Part shown: positions 48,874 to 56,925 of the stretch, piece after piece | Position numbering within the stretch: the stretch's first letter is position 1 | How the letters are laid out: each line of letters opens with the position of its first letter | NCBI RefSeq assembly: GCF_005862235.1 | Contig: NZ_VCEK01000002.1 | Location: forward strand, 372,001 to 436,000 | From: Saccharomonospora piscinae | GTDB taxonomy: Bacteria; Actinomycetota; Actinomycetes; Mycobacteriales; Pseudonocardiaceae | Length of the DNA stretch: 64,000 nt | Reading direction: 5' to 3' | Translations under genes and position numbers: made by a program | The notes under the pieces: model-generated | Databases searched by the model: none | Told to the model about the DNA's origin: nothing | The model's input: the letters and a program-made list of their open reading frames with translations, nothing else

Positions 48874-49398
48874 TCACCGAAGCTCGCCCTCCAGCAGGCT
48901 CATGAGAATCATGTCGTGCCAGCGACCCTGACCTCGGAACGCGTCGCGATGCCTGCCGTCGTGACGGAACCCCACCTTCTCGTACACGCGCACCGCCGCG
49001 TCGTTGTCCGCCACCACCCACAAGGCGATGGAGTGCAGGCGCATGGCGTCGAAGCCGTAACGACACAAGGTGCGCATTGCATCAGTGCCATAGCCGCGGC
49101 CCCACTGGTCCTTTTCCCCGAGATAGAAATCGACCTCCGCTCGCGCGGTTTCCGGCGTCGCATCTCGTAGGGTCGCGGCACCGATAAGCTGCCGCGTTAC
49201 GCGCGTCTCCACCCCGAGGACGACCTTCGAGTACGTGTTCACCTGACGCTCGGCGAATCGCGCACGAATCTGTGCTAATGATTCGTCATAGTCGAAAGCC
49301 AGCCAACGCACCACGTCACGGTCGTTGTGCCACCGATGAAATGTATCAGCGTCTCCCGGCTCCAGCGGACGCAACACCACGTGTTCCCCAGTGAGCAT
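48874..49398 (-). CDS. GNAT family N-acetyltransferase
   Basis: A 174-residue RimJ/RimL-like acetyltransferase. It starts MLTGEHVVLRPLEPGDADTF and has VDFYLGEKDQWGRGYGTDAM, the acetyl-CoA-binding Q/RxxGxG/A loop, then LHSIALWVVADNDAAVRVYEKVGF. ATG 49398 has a GGGGGG tract just upstream and matches the usual N-terminus. It reads toward the VOC relic, and a 21-bp repeat cluster lies upstream. Substrate unknown. Confidence 0.9.
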   Translation of the reverse strand: MLTGEHVVLRPLEPGDADTFHRWHNDRDVVRWLAFDYDESLAQIRARFAERQVNTYSKVVLGVETRVTRQLIGAATLRDATPETARAEVDFYLGEKDQWGRGYGTDAMRTLCRYGFDAMRLHSIALWVVADNDAAVRVYEKVGFRHDGRHRDAFRGQGRWHDMILMSLLEGELR

Positions 49399-49457
49399 CC
49401 CCCCATCCTGCTCGGCCGAGCGACACGGGTCGAGCCGGAAGGGCATTTTCCGAAGCA

Positions 49458-49529
49458 TCGTGTCCTCAGTTCCCGTAGTCGTGTCTGCCTCGCACGGTGC
49501 GAACACGGCTACGCAGGCTGCGGACACGG
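49458..49529. repeat. 21-bp repeat cluster C, both orientations
   Basis: A unit in one sense (49458-49478), a variant unit (from 49479), then inverted sequence and a full unit in the other sense (49509-49529). About 50 bases match cluster B. It lies between the GNAT start and the YjbR-like stop. Confidence 0.88.
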
Positions 49530-49545
49530 CTGGACGCGACGGCCG

Positions 49546-49884
49546 TCACTCGCCTGCCTCGCGCAGGACCCGCGCGGGCGCCCTGCGCCGCCACGCCGCG
49601 TCGACGAGTTCGGCCAACTCGTCCGGCTCGACCACGTCGAGATCGACGAGGATCGCGCCGTACCCGTCGTAGTGGGGCGTGGTGTGAAAGGCGGGACCGC
49701 CTGAGGCGAGTAGCGCCTCCTTCTCGTCCAGCCCACACATCAGCACCAACCAGCCCTCGGCCTCGGTGCGCAACCGGGCGAACGTCTTGTCCGCGACTTT
49801 CAGCGCGGGGGTCCGGTAGGAGGTCGACACGCGGACGCCGGGGCGTCGTGTCGCGAGCCGCACCACGTCATCCCAACTCGGCAT
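49546..49884 (-). CDS. MmcQ/YjbR family DNA-binding-fold protein
   Basis: A 112-residue CyaY-like-fold protein. The family pattern is visible in WDDVVRLATRRPGVRVSTSY, ALKVADKTFARLRTEAEGWLVL and HTTPHYDGYGAILVDLDVVEPDELAELVDAAW. ATG 49884 is chosen as the first start giving the family N-terminus. Family function is poorly known, and it is not necessarily DNA-binding. Its 3' end is duplicated at 48765-48799. Confidence 0.87.
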   Translation of the reverse strand: MPSWDDVVRLATRRPGVRVSTSYRTPALKVADKTFARLRTEAEGWLVLMCGLDEKEALLASGGPAFHTTPHYDGYGAILVDLDVVEPDELAELVDAAWRRRAPARVLREAGE

Positions 49885-50010
49885 GCTCCGATCGTCGCAA
49901 GCTCGCGCCGGTGGTGCGCGCCGGCCATCGGCCGGACGGCCGACTCGGCCTCCACACGGTGTCCGCTCGACCGAGGTGGCGAAACCCCGCCGGGTTCTAG
50001 CGTCAGGATC

Positions 50011-50730
50011 ATGACGACGGCCCAGGTAACTGCCTTGACGTCCGGGATGCTCGTGTTCGCCGTGGTGTGGGCGGTGGTGCTGGTCCCGCAGGTGCTCGAC
50101 CACCTCGCCCGCTTCGGCCGGGTGGAGGCCCGGCGGGTGGCGACGACCGCCGCTGTCACGCTGTACGCCTGCCTCGCGGTGGCGGTGGTGTTGCTGCCGC
50201 TGCCCACGCCGGGCGAGGCCCGGCTGACACAGCTCGTGCAGCCGGTGCCGTTCCAGTGGGTCGCCGACGTGGGCACGGAACTGGACCGGTACGCCTCACC
50301 GACACTGTTCGCGCCGTTGACGCAGACGTTCCAGCAGTTCTCGATGAACGTGCTGCTGTTCGTGCCGCTCGGCGTGATCGTGCTGGCGCTGTGGCGGCGG
50401 GGCGCTCGGTTCGCGACGCTGTCCGGCCTGGGCCTGTCGCTGCTGGTGGAGATCACGCAGCTCACCGCCAACTTCGGCACCGCGCCCTACGCCTACCGCA
50501 TCTTCGACGTCGACGACCTCATGGCCAACACAGCCGGGGCCGCGTTGGGCTGGCTGGCCGCCCGCCTGTTCGTCGTTCTGCGGCGGCTCAGGGCGACGAA
50601 CGCCGCAGCACCGGAGCGGCGGACACGGCCTCTGCCTCACCCAACCGCACCAGGCGTTCCCGGCGCTGCCGTTCCCGCCTGCGCCCGGCACGCTGGTCCT
50701 CGTACACCACCGTCGCCGCCGCGGCGATGA
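50011..50730 (+). CDS. VanZ family membrane protein
   Basis: A 239-residue protein with about five transmembrane helices in residues 1-190. The VanZ core shows FSMNVLLFVPLGVIVLALW, LSLLVEITQL and FDVDDLMANTAGAALGWLA, the usual DxxDxxxNxxGxxLG signature. The last 45 residues are Arg/Pro-rich and overlap a small gene on the other strand, so the true functional end may be near residue 195. TAGCGT (49998-50003) lies seven bases before the ATG (leaderless). Confidence 0.88.
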   Translation: MTTAQVTALTSGMLVFAVVWAVVLVPQVLDHLARFGRVEARRVATTAAVTLYACLAVAVVLLPLPTPGEARLTQLVQPVPFQWVADVGTELDRYASPTLFAPLTQTFQQFSMNVLLFVPLGVIVLALWRRGARFATLSGLGLSLLVEITQLTANFGTAPYAYRIFDVDDLMANTAGAALGWLAARLFVVLRRLRATNAAAPERRTRPLPHPTAPGVPGAAVPACARHAGPRTPPSPPRR

Positions 50731-50770
50731 GCAGGATCACCACTCCGCCGAAGACCAGAGCCAGTTGCAC
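50588..50770 (-). CDS. Small single-pass membrane protein, antisense to the vanZ-like tail
   Basis: A 60-residue protein with one N-terminal helix (QLALVFGGVVILLIAAAATVVY) and a strongly basic cytoplasmic part (RAGRRRERQRRERLVRLGEAE). AAGGGGG lies seven bases before GTG 50770, a good ribosome site. It overlaps the VanZ 3' end by 143 bases. Either both are translated or the VanZ tail is incidental. Function unknown. Confidence 0.6.
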   Translation of the reverse strand: MQLALVFGGVVILLIAAAATVVYEDQRAGRRRERQRRERLVRLGEAEAVSAAPVLRRSSP

Positions 50771-50850
50771 GCCATCCCCCTTGATGCCGTTGTGTGTGGC
50801 CCGTCACAGCCTAGGGGTTCGTGGCGTGGAACACGAGTCCGCCACGGGTC

Positions 50851-51204
50851 TCACGGCGCGGGAAGCACGCAGAACTCGTTGCCCTCTGGGTCGGCCAAGA
50901 CGACCCAGGGATGACGCTCGTCGTTCGCAAGTATCCGTGCGCCCAGGCCGACGAGCCGCTCGACCTCGACATCCCGGCCACCCTCGGCGGGGGCGATGTC
51001 CAGGTGCAGCCGGTTCTTACCCGACTTGGGTTCGGGCACGGGCTGGAACACCAGCGTCGGATCGCCGGGCAGCTCGACGTAGGTGAGATCGTCGGCCTCC
51101 GGCCACCGCCGGGGCGGCGCCGTGCCCAGCACGCGCCGCCAGAAGTCGGCGAGCGACTCGGCGTCGGCGCAATCGACAGTGACGGCGAGAACACGGGCAG
51201 GCAT
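50851..51204 (-). CDS. VOC family protein
   Basis: A 117-residue glyoxalase-fold protein: VLAVTVDCADAESLADFWRRVLG, RLHLDIAPAEGGRDVEVERLVG and WVVLADPEGNEFCVLPAP are classic for the actinobacterial VOC class with the DPEGNEFC strand. TATTTT (51212-51217) lies seven bases before the ATG, a clear leaderless layout. It is not close in sequence to the VOC gene at 47687. Confidence 0.9.
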   Translation of the reverse strand: MPARVLAVTVDCADAESLADFWRRVLGTAPPRRWPEADDLTYVELPGDPTLVFQPVPEPKSGKNRLHLDIAPAEGGRDVEVERLVGLGARILANDERHPWVVLADPEGNEFCVLPAP

Positions 51205-51261
51205 ACCCGCGAAAATACCCGGAGGAGACCGCGCCCACTCCTGAGCACCACTTAGCTCTAC

Positions 51262-51290
51262 TCGGTGTAACTCGTGTGGTTCGGTGTAAC
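51262..51290. promoter_or_regulatory. Direct repeat TCGGTGTAAC upstream of the LuxR gene
   Basis: Two exact 10-base copies (51262-51271, 51281-51290) are 19 bases apart start to start, 79 bases before the LuxR-type gene. The spacing suits an activator dimer binding site; no factor is assigned. Confidence 0.4.
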
Positions 51291-51368
51291 CAGTTCAGCT
51301 CAGCGGGAATACCCCGTCCAGGGGAGTGACGGGCTGGCATCAGCCGGGCCGCGCGGAGGGAGGACGGG

Positions 51369-52112
51369 ATGGCACAGAGCACACCAGGCATCGACAGGTC
51401 GACCCACACGGTGACCGTGGCCGCGCTGGACTCGGTGCCGGTCTTCCGCGAGGGGCTCAGCATGGTGGTCAACCGCACTCCGGGGCTGCGCTGGGGCGGA
51501 CACGCCTCCAGCCACCACGCCGGCATTCAGATGTGCGAGCAGCTGCGGCCCGATGTCGTGATCCTCGATTCGGCACTCGATCCGCACGGCCACCTGACCC
51601 GCGTGCTCGCGGAGAACCACCCGATGCTGGTGATCGTGGTGCTGGTCGGCGAGGGGCAGCGCACCCCGAACTACCTGGCCACGGTGCTGGCGGCGGGGGC
51701 GCACGGCGCGCTTCCCCGCTCGGCGGAGGCTCGCCAGCTCACCGACGGTCTGCGTCGCGCGTTCGTGGAACGCCGCTTCACCGATCCCGCACTCGCCGCA
51801 CTGGTGCCCGCGCCGCGAGCCGGTGACGCGGCGGCGGGCGAGTACCGGCCGCAGATGCCGTTGTCCCGGCGCGAGTACCAGGTGTTGCAGCTGATCGCCG
51901 AGGGCCTGGAGAACTCCGCGGTGGCCGACACCCTGTTCCTGTCGGTGGAGACGGTGCGCACGCACGTCAAGAGCATCCTGCGCAAGCTCTCCGCCCGGGA
52001 CCGCACCCACGCGGTGACGAAGGCCTTCCGCTCGGGACTGCTCGTCGTCACGCCGGTGAACCACGCCCAGGCCACGCCGAGTCCCACGCCGCGCCCCACG
52101 CCGCGGCCCTGA
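51369..52112 (+). CDS. LuxR family response regulator with atypical receiver
   Basis: A 247-residue regulator. Residues about 15-130 look like a receiver domain: the phospho-acceptor aspartate position is present in DVVILDSALD, but the paired acidic residues at the start are reduced (VAALDSVPVF) and the conserved lysine is replaced (HGALPRSAEA). Phosphorylation is therefore doubtful. The C-terminal HTH is LSRREYQVLQLIAEGLENSAVA with SVETVRTHVKSILRKL. A Pro/Thr tail follows. GGAGG lies upstream. No sensor kinase is adjacent. Confidence 0.88.
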   Translation: MAQSTPGIDRSTHTVTVAALDSVPVFREGLSMVVNRTPGLRWGGHASSHHAGIQMCEQLRPDVVILDSALDPHGHLTRVLAENHPMLVIVVLVGEGQRTPNYLATVLAAGAHGALPRSAEARQLTDGLRRAFVERRFTDPALAALVPAPRAGDAAAGEYRPQMPLSRREYQVLQLIAEGLENSAVADTLFLSVETVRTHVKSILRKLSARDRTHAVTKAFRSGLLVVTPVNHAQATPSPTPRPTPRP

Positions 52113-52166
52113 CTGGGCCGGCCCAGCGAATCTCGCGTCACAGTCCCGCCACGACACTCGCCTGCG

Positions 52167-52196
52167 GTTACCCATTGGTAGTATCCTGATGTTACC
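52167..52196 (+). promoter_or_regulatory. Promoter and operator candidate of the FadE5-type gene
   Basis: TACCCATTGGTA (52169-52180) is a 12-bp inverted repeat that overlaps the -10 candidate TAGTAT (52179-52184). GTTACC occurs at 52167 and again at 52191. The overlap suggests repression by an unidentified regulator, perhaps fatty-acid responsive. Confidence 0.5.
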
Positions 52197-52294
52197 GGTC
52201 AGTAGGGCAGGGTGTGGCGATGCCGACCGCGCGTCCTGTCGGCGACAGGAGTGCCCAGCCGGAGTGCCGAACAACGCGTGTACGGAGTGACGAC

Positions 52295-54139
52295 ATGGGC
52301 CACTACAAGAGCAACGTCCGAGACCTGGAGTTCAACCTCTTCGAGGTACTCGGCGTGCAGGAACGCCTCGGCAGCGGGGTGCTCGCGGAATCCGACGAGC
52401 AGACCGCGCGGGGAGTGCTGACCGAGCTGAACAACCTCGCCGTCGGCCCGCTCGCCGAGTCGTTCGTCGACGCCGACCGCAACCCGCCCGTCTACGACCC
52501 GAAGACGTTCTCCGCGACCCTGCCGGAGTCGTTCAAGAAGAGCTACCAGGCGCTGTGGGACGGCGAGTGGTGGAGGGTCGGCCTCACCAACAACCTCGGC
52601 GGCTTCGGCCTGCCCCCCACGGTGCAGTGGGCGGCCGCCGAGCTGATGCTCGGCGCCAACCCCGCGCTGTACATGTACCTGGCGGGACCGAGCTTCGCCA
52701 TGATCCTCGACCGCAACGGCACCGAGGAGCAGCAGCGCTGGGCTCAGCTCATGATCGACCGCGCGTGGGGCGCCACCATGGTCCTCACCGAGCCCGACGC
52801 GGGCTCCGACGTCGGCGCGGGCCGCGCCAAGGCCGTTCAGCAGGACGACGGCTCGTGGCACATCGAGGGCGTCAAGCGGTTCATCACCTCGGGTGACCAG
52901 GACATGACCGAGAACATCATGCACCTGGTGCTCGCCCGTCCCGAGGGAGCCGGCATCGAGGCCAAGCCCGGCACCAAGGGCCTGTCCCTGTTCCTGGTGC
53001 CGAAGTTCCACTTCGACACCAACACCGGTGAGCCGGGCGAGCGCAACGGCGCCTTCGTGACGAACGTCGAGCACAAGATGGGCCTGAAGGCGTCCACCAC
53101 CTGCGAGCTCACGTTCGGCCAGCACGGCACCCCGGCCAAGGGCTGGCTGCTCGGCGAGGTGCACGACGGCATCGCGCAGATGTTCCAGGTCATCGAGTAC
53201 GCCCGCATGATGGTGGGCACGAAGGCCATCGCGACGCTGTCCACCGGCTACCTCAACGCGCTGGAGTACGCCAAGGAGCGCGTGCAGGGCCCGGACCTCA
53301 CCAAGCAGACCGACAAGACCGCGCCGCGCGTGACCATCACCCACCACCCGGACGTGCGCCGGTCGCTGATGCTCCAGAAGGCGTACGCCGAGGGCCTGCG
53401 CGCCGTCTACCTCTACACGGCGTCGTTCCAGGACCAGGTGTGGACGCAGGAGGGCGACGCCGAGTCGATCAAACTTGCCGAGCGCGTCAACGACCTGCTC
53501 CTGCCGATCGTCAAGGGTGTCGGGTCCGAGCGGGCCACCGAGCAGCTCGTGCAGTCGTTGCAGACGCTCGGCGGGTCCGGGTTCCTCCAGGACTACCCGA
53601 TCGAGCAGTACATCCGTGACGCGAAGATCGACTCGCTGTACGAGGGCACCACCGCCATCCAGTCGATGGACTTCTTCTTCCGCAAGATCGTCCGCGACAA
53701 GGGCACGGCGCTGGCGCACGTGGCAGGCGAGATCGTGTCCTTCATCGAGTCCGAGGCGGGCAACGGCAGGCTCAAGAACGAGCGTGCGCTGCTCAAGCAG
53801 GCGCTCGACGACGTGCAGGGCATGGTCGGCGCACTCATCGGCCAGCTCACCTCGGCGCAGGAGGACGTCACCAACGTCTACAAGGTCGGCCAGCACACGG
53901 TGCGGCTGCTCATGTCGACCGGCGACCTCCTCGTCGGCTGGCAGCTGCTCAAGCAGGCCGAGATCGCGCTGGCCAAGCTCGACGGCGGCGCCTCCGCCAA
54001 GGACGTGCCGTTCTACCAGGGCAAACTCGCTGTCGCGTCCTTCTTCGCCAAGACCGTGCTGCCGGAGCTCTCCGCGCGGCGCGCCATCGTCGAGGCGGCC
54101 GACAACGACCTGATGGAGGTCGACGAGGCGGCGTTCTGA
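52295..54139 (+). CDS. Acyl-CoA dehydrogenase, FadE5 type
   Basis: A 614-residue flavoenzyme for the first step of fatty-acid beta-oxidation. [18 protein letters not shown] at the N-terminus is typical of mycobacterial FadE5. The core has [33 protein letters not shown] and catalytic-region [19 protein letters not shown]; an extra C-terminal helical domain of about 150 residues is usual in this long class. GGAG lies seven bases before ATG 52295. It has its own promoter-operator and a strong terminator. FadE5 has broad chain-length use in mycobacteria; this copy is not tested. Confidence 0.95.
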   Translation: MGHYKSNVRDLEFNLFEVLGVQERLGSGVLAESDEQTARGVLTELNNLAVGPLAESFVDADRNPPVYDPKTFSATLPESFKKSYQALWDGEWWRVGLTNNLGGFGLPPTVQWAAAELMLGANPALYMYLAGPSFAMILDRNGTEEQQRWAQLMIDRAWGATMVLTEPDAGSDVGAGRAKAVQQDDGSWHIEGVKRFITSGDQDMTENIMHLVLARPEGAGIEAKPGTKGLSLFLVPKFHFDTNTGEPGERNGAFVTNVEHKMGLKASTTCELTFGQHGTPAKGWLLGEVHDGIAQMFQVIEYARMMVGTKAIATLSTGYLNALEYAKERVQGPDLTKQTDKTAPRVTITHHPDVRRSLMLQKAYAEGLRAVYLYTASFQDQVWTQEGDAESIKLAERVNDLLLPIVKGVGSERATEQLVQSLQTLGGSGFLQDYPIEQYIRDAKIDSLYEGTTAIQSMDFFFRKIVRDKGTALAHVAGEIVSFIESEAGNGRLKNERALLKQALDDVQGMVGALIGQLTSAQEDVTNVYKVGQHTVRLLMSTGDLLVGWQLLKQAEIALAKLDGGASAKDVPFYQGKLAVASFFAKTVLPELSARRAIVEAADNDLMEVDEAAF

Positions 54140-54156
54140 TCGCGTCGCCACTCATC

Positions 54157-54197
54157 GGGGGCCACCGTCCGCGCGCGTCGCGCGGGAGGTGGCCCCC
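54157..54197 (+). terminator. Terminator hairpin after the FadE5-type gene
   Basis: GGGGGCCACC pairs with GGTGGCCCCC, and inside it CCGCGCG pairs with CGCGCGG around CGT, giving a 17-bp stem with small internal loops. It starts 17 bases after the stop. Confidence 0.85.
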
Positions 54198-54275
54198 GGT
54201 GTTCATACGGTTGACGATCGGCGAACTGGGTACCCCGATCGGGTCAACGACCCCGGCGCTGAAGGAGCGCACAGC

Positions 54276-54551
54276 ATGGCGATTTCGGGCATTATCTCCG
54301 CGATCCTCGTGGGCTTGGTACTCGGCGCGCTGGCACGGCTGGTCTTGCCGGGCAAGCAGGGAATCCCGATCTGGCTCACCATCCTCGTCGGCATCGCGGC
54401 AGCGTTCGTCGGCACGGCGATCGCCAGGGGGCTCGGCTACGCCGACACCGACGGCTGGGACTGGCTGGAGTTCATCACCCAGCTCGTCGTGGCCGCGATC
54501 GGGGTCTCGCTCGCCGCGGGGATCTACCCGCGCAAGCGCCTCAAGGCGTAG
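54276..54551 (+). CDS. GlsB/YeaQ/YmgE family membrane protein
   Basis: A 91-residue protein with three transmembrane helices. The family pattern is IISAILVGLVLGALARLVLPGKQGIPIWLTI-like, with the ARLVLPGKQ turn, then GIAAAFVGTAIARGL and a C-terminal AAIGVSLAAGIYPRKR. AAGGAG precedes ATG 54276. Members respond to general stress, but the molecular role is unknown. The 21-bp repeat cluster D begins 70 bases downstream. Confidence 0.9.
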   Translation: MAISGIISAILVGLVLGALARLVLPGKQGIPIWLTILVGIAAAFVGTAIARGLGYADTDGWDWLEFITQLVVAAIGVSLAAGIYPRKRLKA

Positions 54552-54620
54552 CGAGTTCGCGGCAGACTCGCCCACGGTGCCGTCGTGACGGTGGTGCCGT
54601 GGGCGATGTCGTGCGTGGGC

Positions 54621-54704
54621 CTACGTGAGGTGCGGACACAGCTACGTGGGCTGCGGACACGACTACGCAGCCTGCGGACACGGCTACGTGGGCTGCGGAC
54701 ACGG
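54621..54704. repeat. 21-bp repeat cluster D (four perfect-period units)
   Basis: Units at 54621-54641, 54642-54662, 54663-54683 and 54684-54704 read CTACGTGGGC then TGCGGACACG and a purine, with few changes. The period is exactly 21 (two helical turns). It lies between the convergent YeaQ-like and VanW genes, three bases from the VanW stop. Confidence 0.95.
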
Positions 54705-54706
54705 CG

Positions 54707-56515
54707 TCAGCACGGGGTGGCTTCGGCCAGGGCGTAGGTCGTCGTGGTGGTGTCCGTGCGCGGGGCACCGCCACCGTGCCGGGGGTGCCGCACCCGCGTG
54801 GTGGTGACGGCGGCGGAATCGCCGTCCCGTTCACAACGGGTGTCGATGTCCACGTCGTAGGAGCGGGTGCCCCACAGCGTGACGGTCACCTCCGAGGCCG
54901 TCACCGCCGCCCGCACGGCCAGCGCCGTCGCGGTGTCGTTGGTGAACGCGAACTCGGCGGGTGAGCCGTTGACGCCCGCCGAGACCGCGTCGAGTCCCGG
55001 CGGGTAACGCCCGAGGTAGCGCTGATGCGGGGTGCGTTCCACGACAGGCAGACCGGCGCTGTACACCGCGGCGTACAGCGTTGAGGTGAGCTGAGAGACC
55101 CCACCGCCGAGCACGCGGGGACCCGTCCCGTCCTCGTACAGCGGGGCGCGGCCGTAGCCGCGTGAGGCGGTGCGGGGGCCGGTGTGCCGGTCCAGCCGGA
55201 ACGTCTCGCCCGGACGCACCACGGTGCCGTGTACCGCGGCGGCCATGCCACGCAGGTTCGACAGGACGTCCGGCGAGTGCCCGAGGGTGGTGGCGGTCGC
55301 GACCACCTCGCGGACACCCAGCGCCCGCACCTCGTCGGTGGTCACGGACGGCTCCACGGGGTCGTAGCGCACCGGCACCTCTCGCCTGCCCTCCGGGGCG
55401 GTGACCACGGCCTCGGTGAACCCGGCGAACGTGCGCTCCCACGCGATGGTCGTACCGCGCACCGAGGGCACGACCACCGGGACACCGCCCCGGAACACCA
55501 GGTCGGCGTCCCGGGCGGGACGTCTCGTGCGCAGCAGTTCGGTGCTCGCCGCCGTGCGCAGCACCGCGTGGTTCAGAGTCACGTCGAGCCGGGCGCCCTC
55601 GGGCCGCTCGGCGTCCCCGACGATGTGGAACTCCATGGCCCTGCCGAGGTCGTCCGGCAGCAGCACGGCGTCCCGGCCGTCACCGCGCAGCAGCACCGGG
55701 CCCGCGAGCAGGGGCCGGACGGTGGAGTCCAGCGTCGAATGCACGGCTTGCGCCGTCAGCCGAGGCCGCAGCACCTCGACCGGAATCTCGACCCGCCCCG
55801 GCTGCGGCCAGCGCGCCACGATCGCCGACACGGCGGCCTCCACGTCACTCACCCGCGCGCCCGCCCTCGGCTCGATCAGGTGTGCTTCCACCGCCCCCGC
55901 GTCACCGCTTTCCCCGGACTCCACGGGGCGCAGCCCGATACCGCCCTCGACAGCGGGCCGGTTCACGTGCCGCTGGGCCACCTCCCGCACCGCCGTGCGC
56001 AGGGCATATCCGTCGATGACCGGCACCGGTTCGACCTCGCGCCGACCGAACAGCGCGCCGAGGCGGGCCCACGGCTTCCAGGGCTGGCCCCCGGCATGTT
56101 CGACGGTGGCCGCCCAGTCGATGTGCAGCCCCGCGGTCGTGGGATCGAGCGGTGTCACCACCTCGCCCGCCCGCAGCTCCAGTGGCCGGGACACGCGCGG
56201 CCCCAGCTCCCGCCGCAACACCCGCTCGGCCTCGGCCGCGTCGAGGCCGCCGATGTCGACCCCGGACACCGTGACGCCACGCGGGACGTCACCGATGCTG
56301 GTGAACAGATCCACCACATATGCCACCGTCAGCAGCGCGGTCAGCGCTCCGAGCACGAGCAGCAGGTTGCCCACCCGCCGTTTCGTGCGCTGGGTGCGCC
56401 GGTCCTGGGGGACTGCGGGCAGAGTGTCCTGTGTGCTCCGCGGCGCCCCCGGCCGGAGGAGTTCCTCGGCGAAGCGGCGCTCGGCGGTGTCGTCCACGTT
56501 GTCGGAACCACCCAC
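54707..56515 (-). CDS. VanW family protein with membrane anchor
   Basis: A 602-residue envelope protein. A cytoplasmic tail (1-47) precedes one transmembrane helix (VGNLLLVLGALTALLTVAYVV). Two peptidoglycan-binding-4-like repeats follow (DIGGLDAAEAERVLRRELGP, and a second at about residues 240-330), then the VanW domain with VVRPGETFRLDRHTGPRTAS and VLGGGVSQLTSTLYAAVYSAGL. VanW domains occur with vancomycin-resistance and wall genes but have no proven reaction. GTG 56515 follows GGGAGGG. Gap to the GroES-like gene 18 bases, so probably one operon. Confidence 0.9.
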   Translation of the reverse strand: MGGSDNVDDTAERRFAEELLRPGAPRSTQDTLPAVPQDRRTQRTKRRVGNLLLVLGALTALLTVAYVVDLFTSIGDVPRGVTVSGVDIGGLDAAEAERVLRRELGPRVSRPLELRAGEVVTPLDPTTAGLHIDWAATVEHAGGQPWKPWARLGALFGRREVEPVPVIDGYALRTAVREVAQRHVNRPAVEGGIGLRPVESGESGDAGAVEAHLIEPRAGARVSDVEAAVSAIVARWPQPGRVEIPVEVLRPRLTAQAVHSTLDSTVRPLLAGPVLLRGDGRDAVLLPDDLGRAMEFHIVGDAERPEGARLDVTLNHAVLRTAASTELLRTRRPARDADLVFRGGVPVVVPSVRGTTIAWERTFAGFTEAVVTAPEGRREVPVRYDPVEPSVTTDEVRALGVREVVATATTLGHSPDVLSNLRGMAAAVHGTVVRPGETFRLDRHTGPRTASRGYGRAPLYEDGTGPRVLGGGVSQLTSTLYAAVYSAGLPVVERTPHQRYLGRYPPGLDAVSAGVNGSPAEFAFTNDTATALAVRAAVTASEVTVTLWGTRSYDVDIDTRCERDGDSAAVTTTRVRHPRHGGGAPRTDTTTTTYALAEATPC

Positions 56516-56533
56516 CGGCGCCCTCCCGCGTGC

Positions 56534-56878
56534 CTACAGGTACAGGCCCGTGCCGTGCTCCGTCCGCTCGCTGGCCACCGCGTGCACGTCGCGTTCCCGC
56601 ATCACGAGGTACGCATCGCCCTGGATCTCGACCTCGAGTGGTTCCTCCGCGTTGAACAACACGCGGTCGCCGACCTTGACGTTGCGCACGTTGTTGCCCA
56701 CTCCGAGCACGTTGCCCCAGGACAGGCGCCGGGCGACCTGGGCGGTCGCCGGGATCACGATGCCCCCGGTGCTACGCCGCTCGCCGTCGGACGACGGCAT
56801 GCGCACGAGCACCCGATCGTGCAGCATCTGGATCTCGAGCTTCGCGTCCGACGTGAGTGGACTGTTGGGTTCTGACAC
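56534..56878 (-). CDS. GroES-like (Cpn10-fold) protein
   Basis: A 114-residue protein with the Cpn10 fold: IQMLHDRVLVRMP at the start of the barrel, a mobile-loop-like ERRSTGGIVIP, and GDRVLFNAEEPLEVE near the end. It is longer than canonical GroES (about 97 residues) with extra N- and C-terminal tails. TAGCAT overlaps an upstream ATG (56887) and is seven bases before GTG 56878, so the GTG is chosen. No GroEL gene is nearby. It may be a paralogue with its own client rather than the essential GroES. Confidence 0.82.
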   Translation of the reverse strand: MSEPNSPLTSDAKLEIQMLHDRVLVRMPSSDGERRSTGGIVIPATAQVARRLSWGNVLGVGNNVRNVKVGDRVLFNAEEPLEVEIQGDAYLVMRERDVHAVASERTEHGTGLYL

Positions 56879-56925
56879 GGGATTCATGCTACGTCGCGGG
56901 AACGGACCGGATCTCGGCCGCGTGC

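Noticed and set aside
52199-54151. A 650-codon open frame antisense to the FadE5-type gene
   Set aside because: A GC-driven shadow of a strongly conserved enzyme; no motif and no ribosome site.
48044-54704. Repeats considered as a CRISPR array
   Set aside because: The 21-bp units are contiguous or inverted, with no unique spacers, no palindromic CRISPR repeat and no cas genes.
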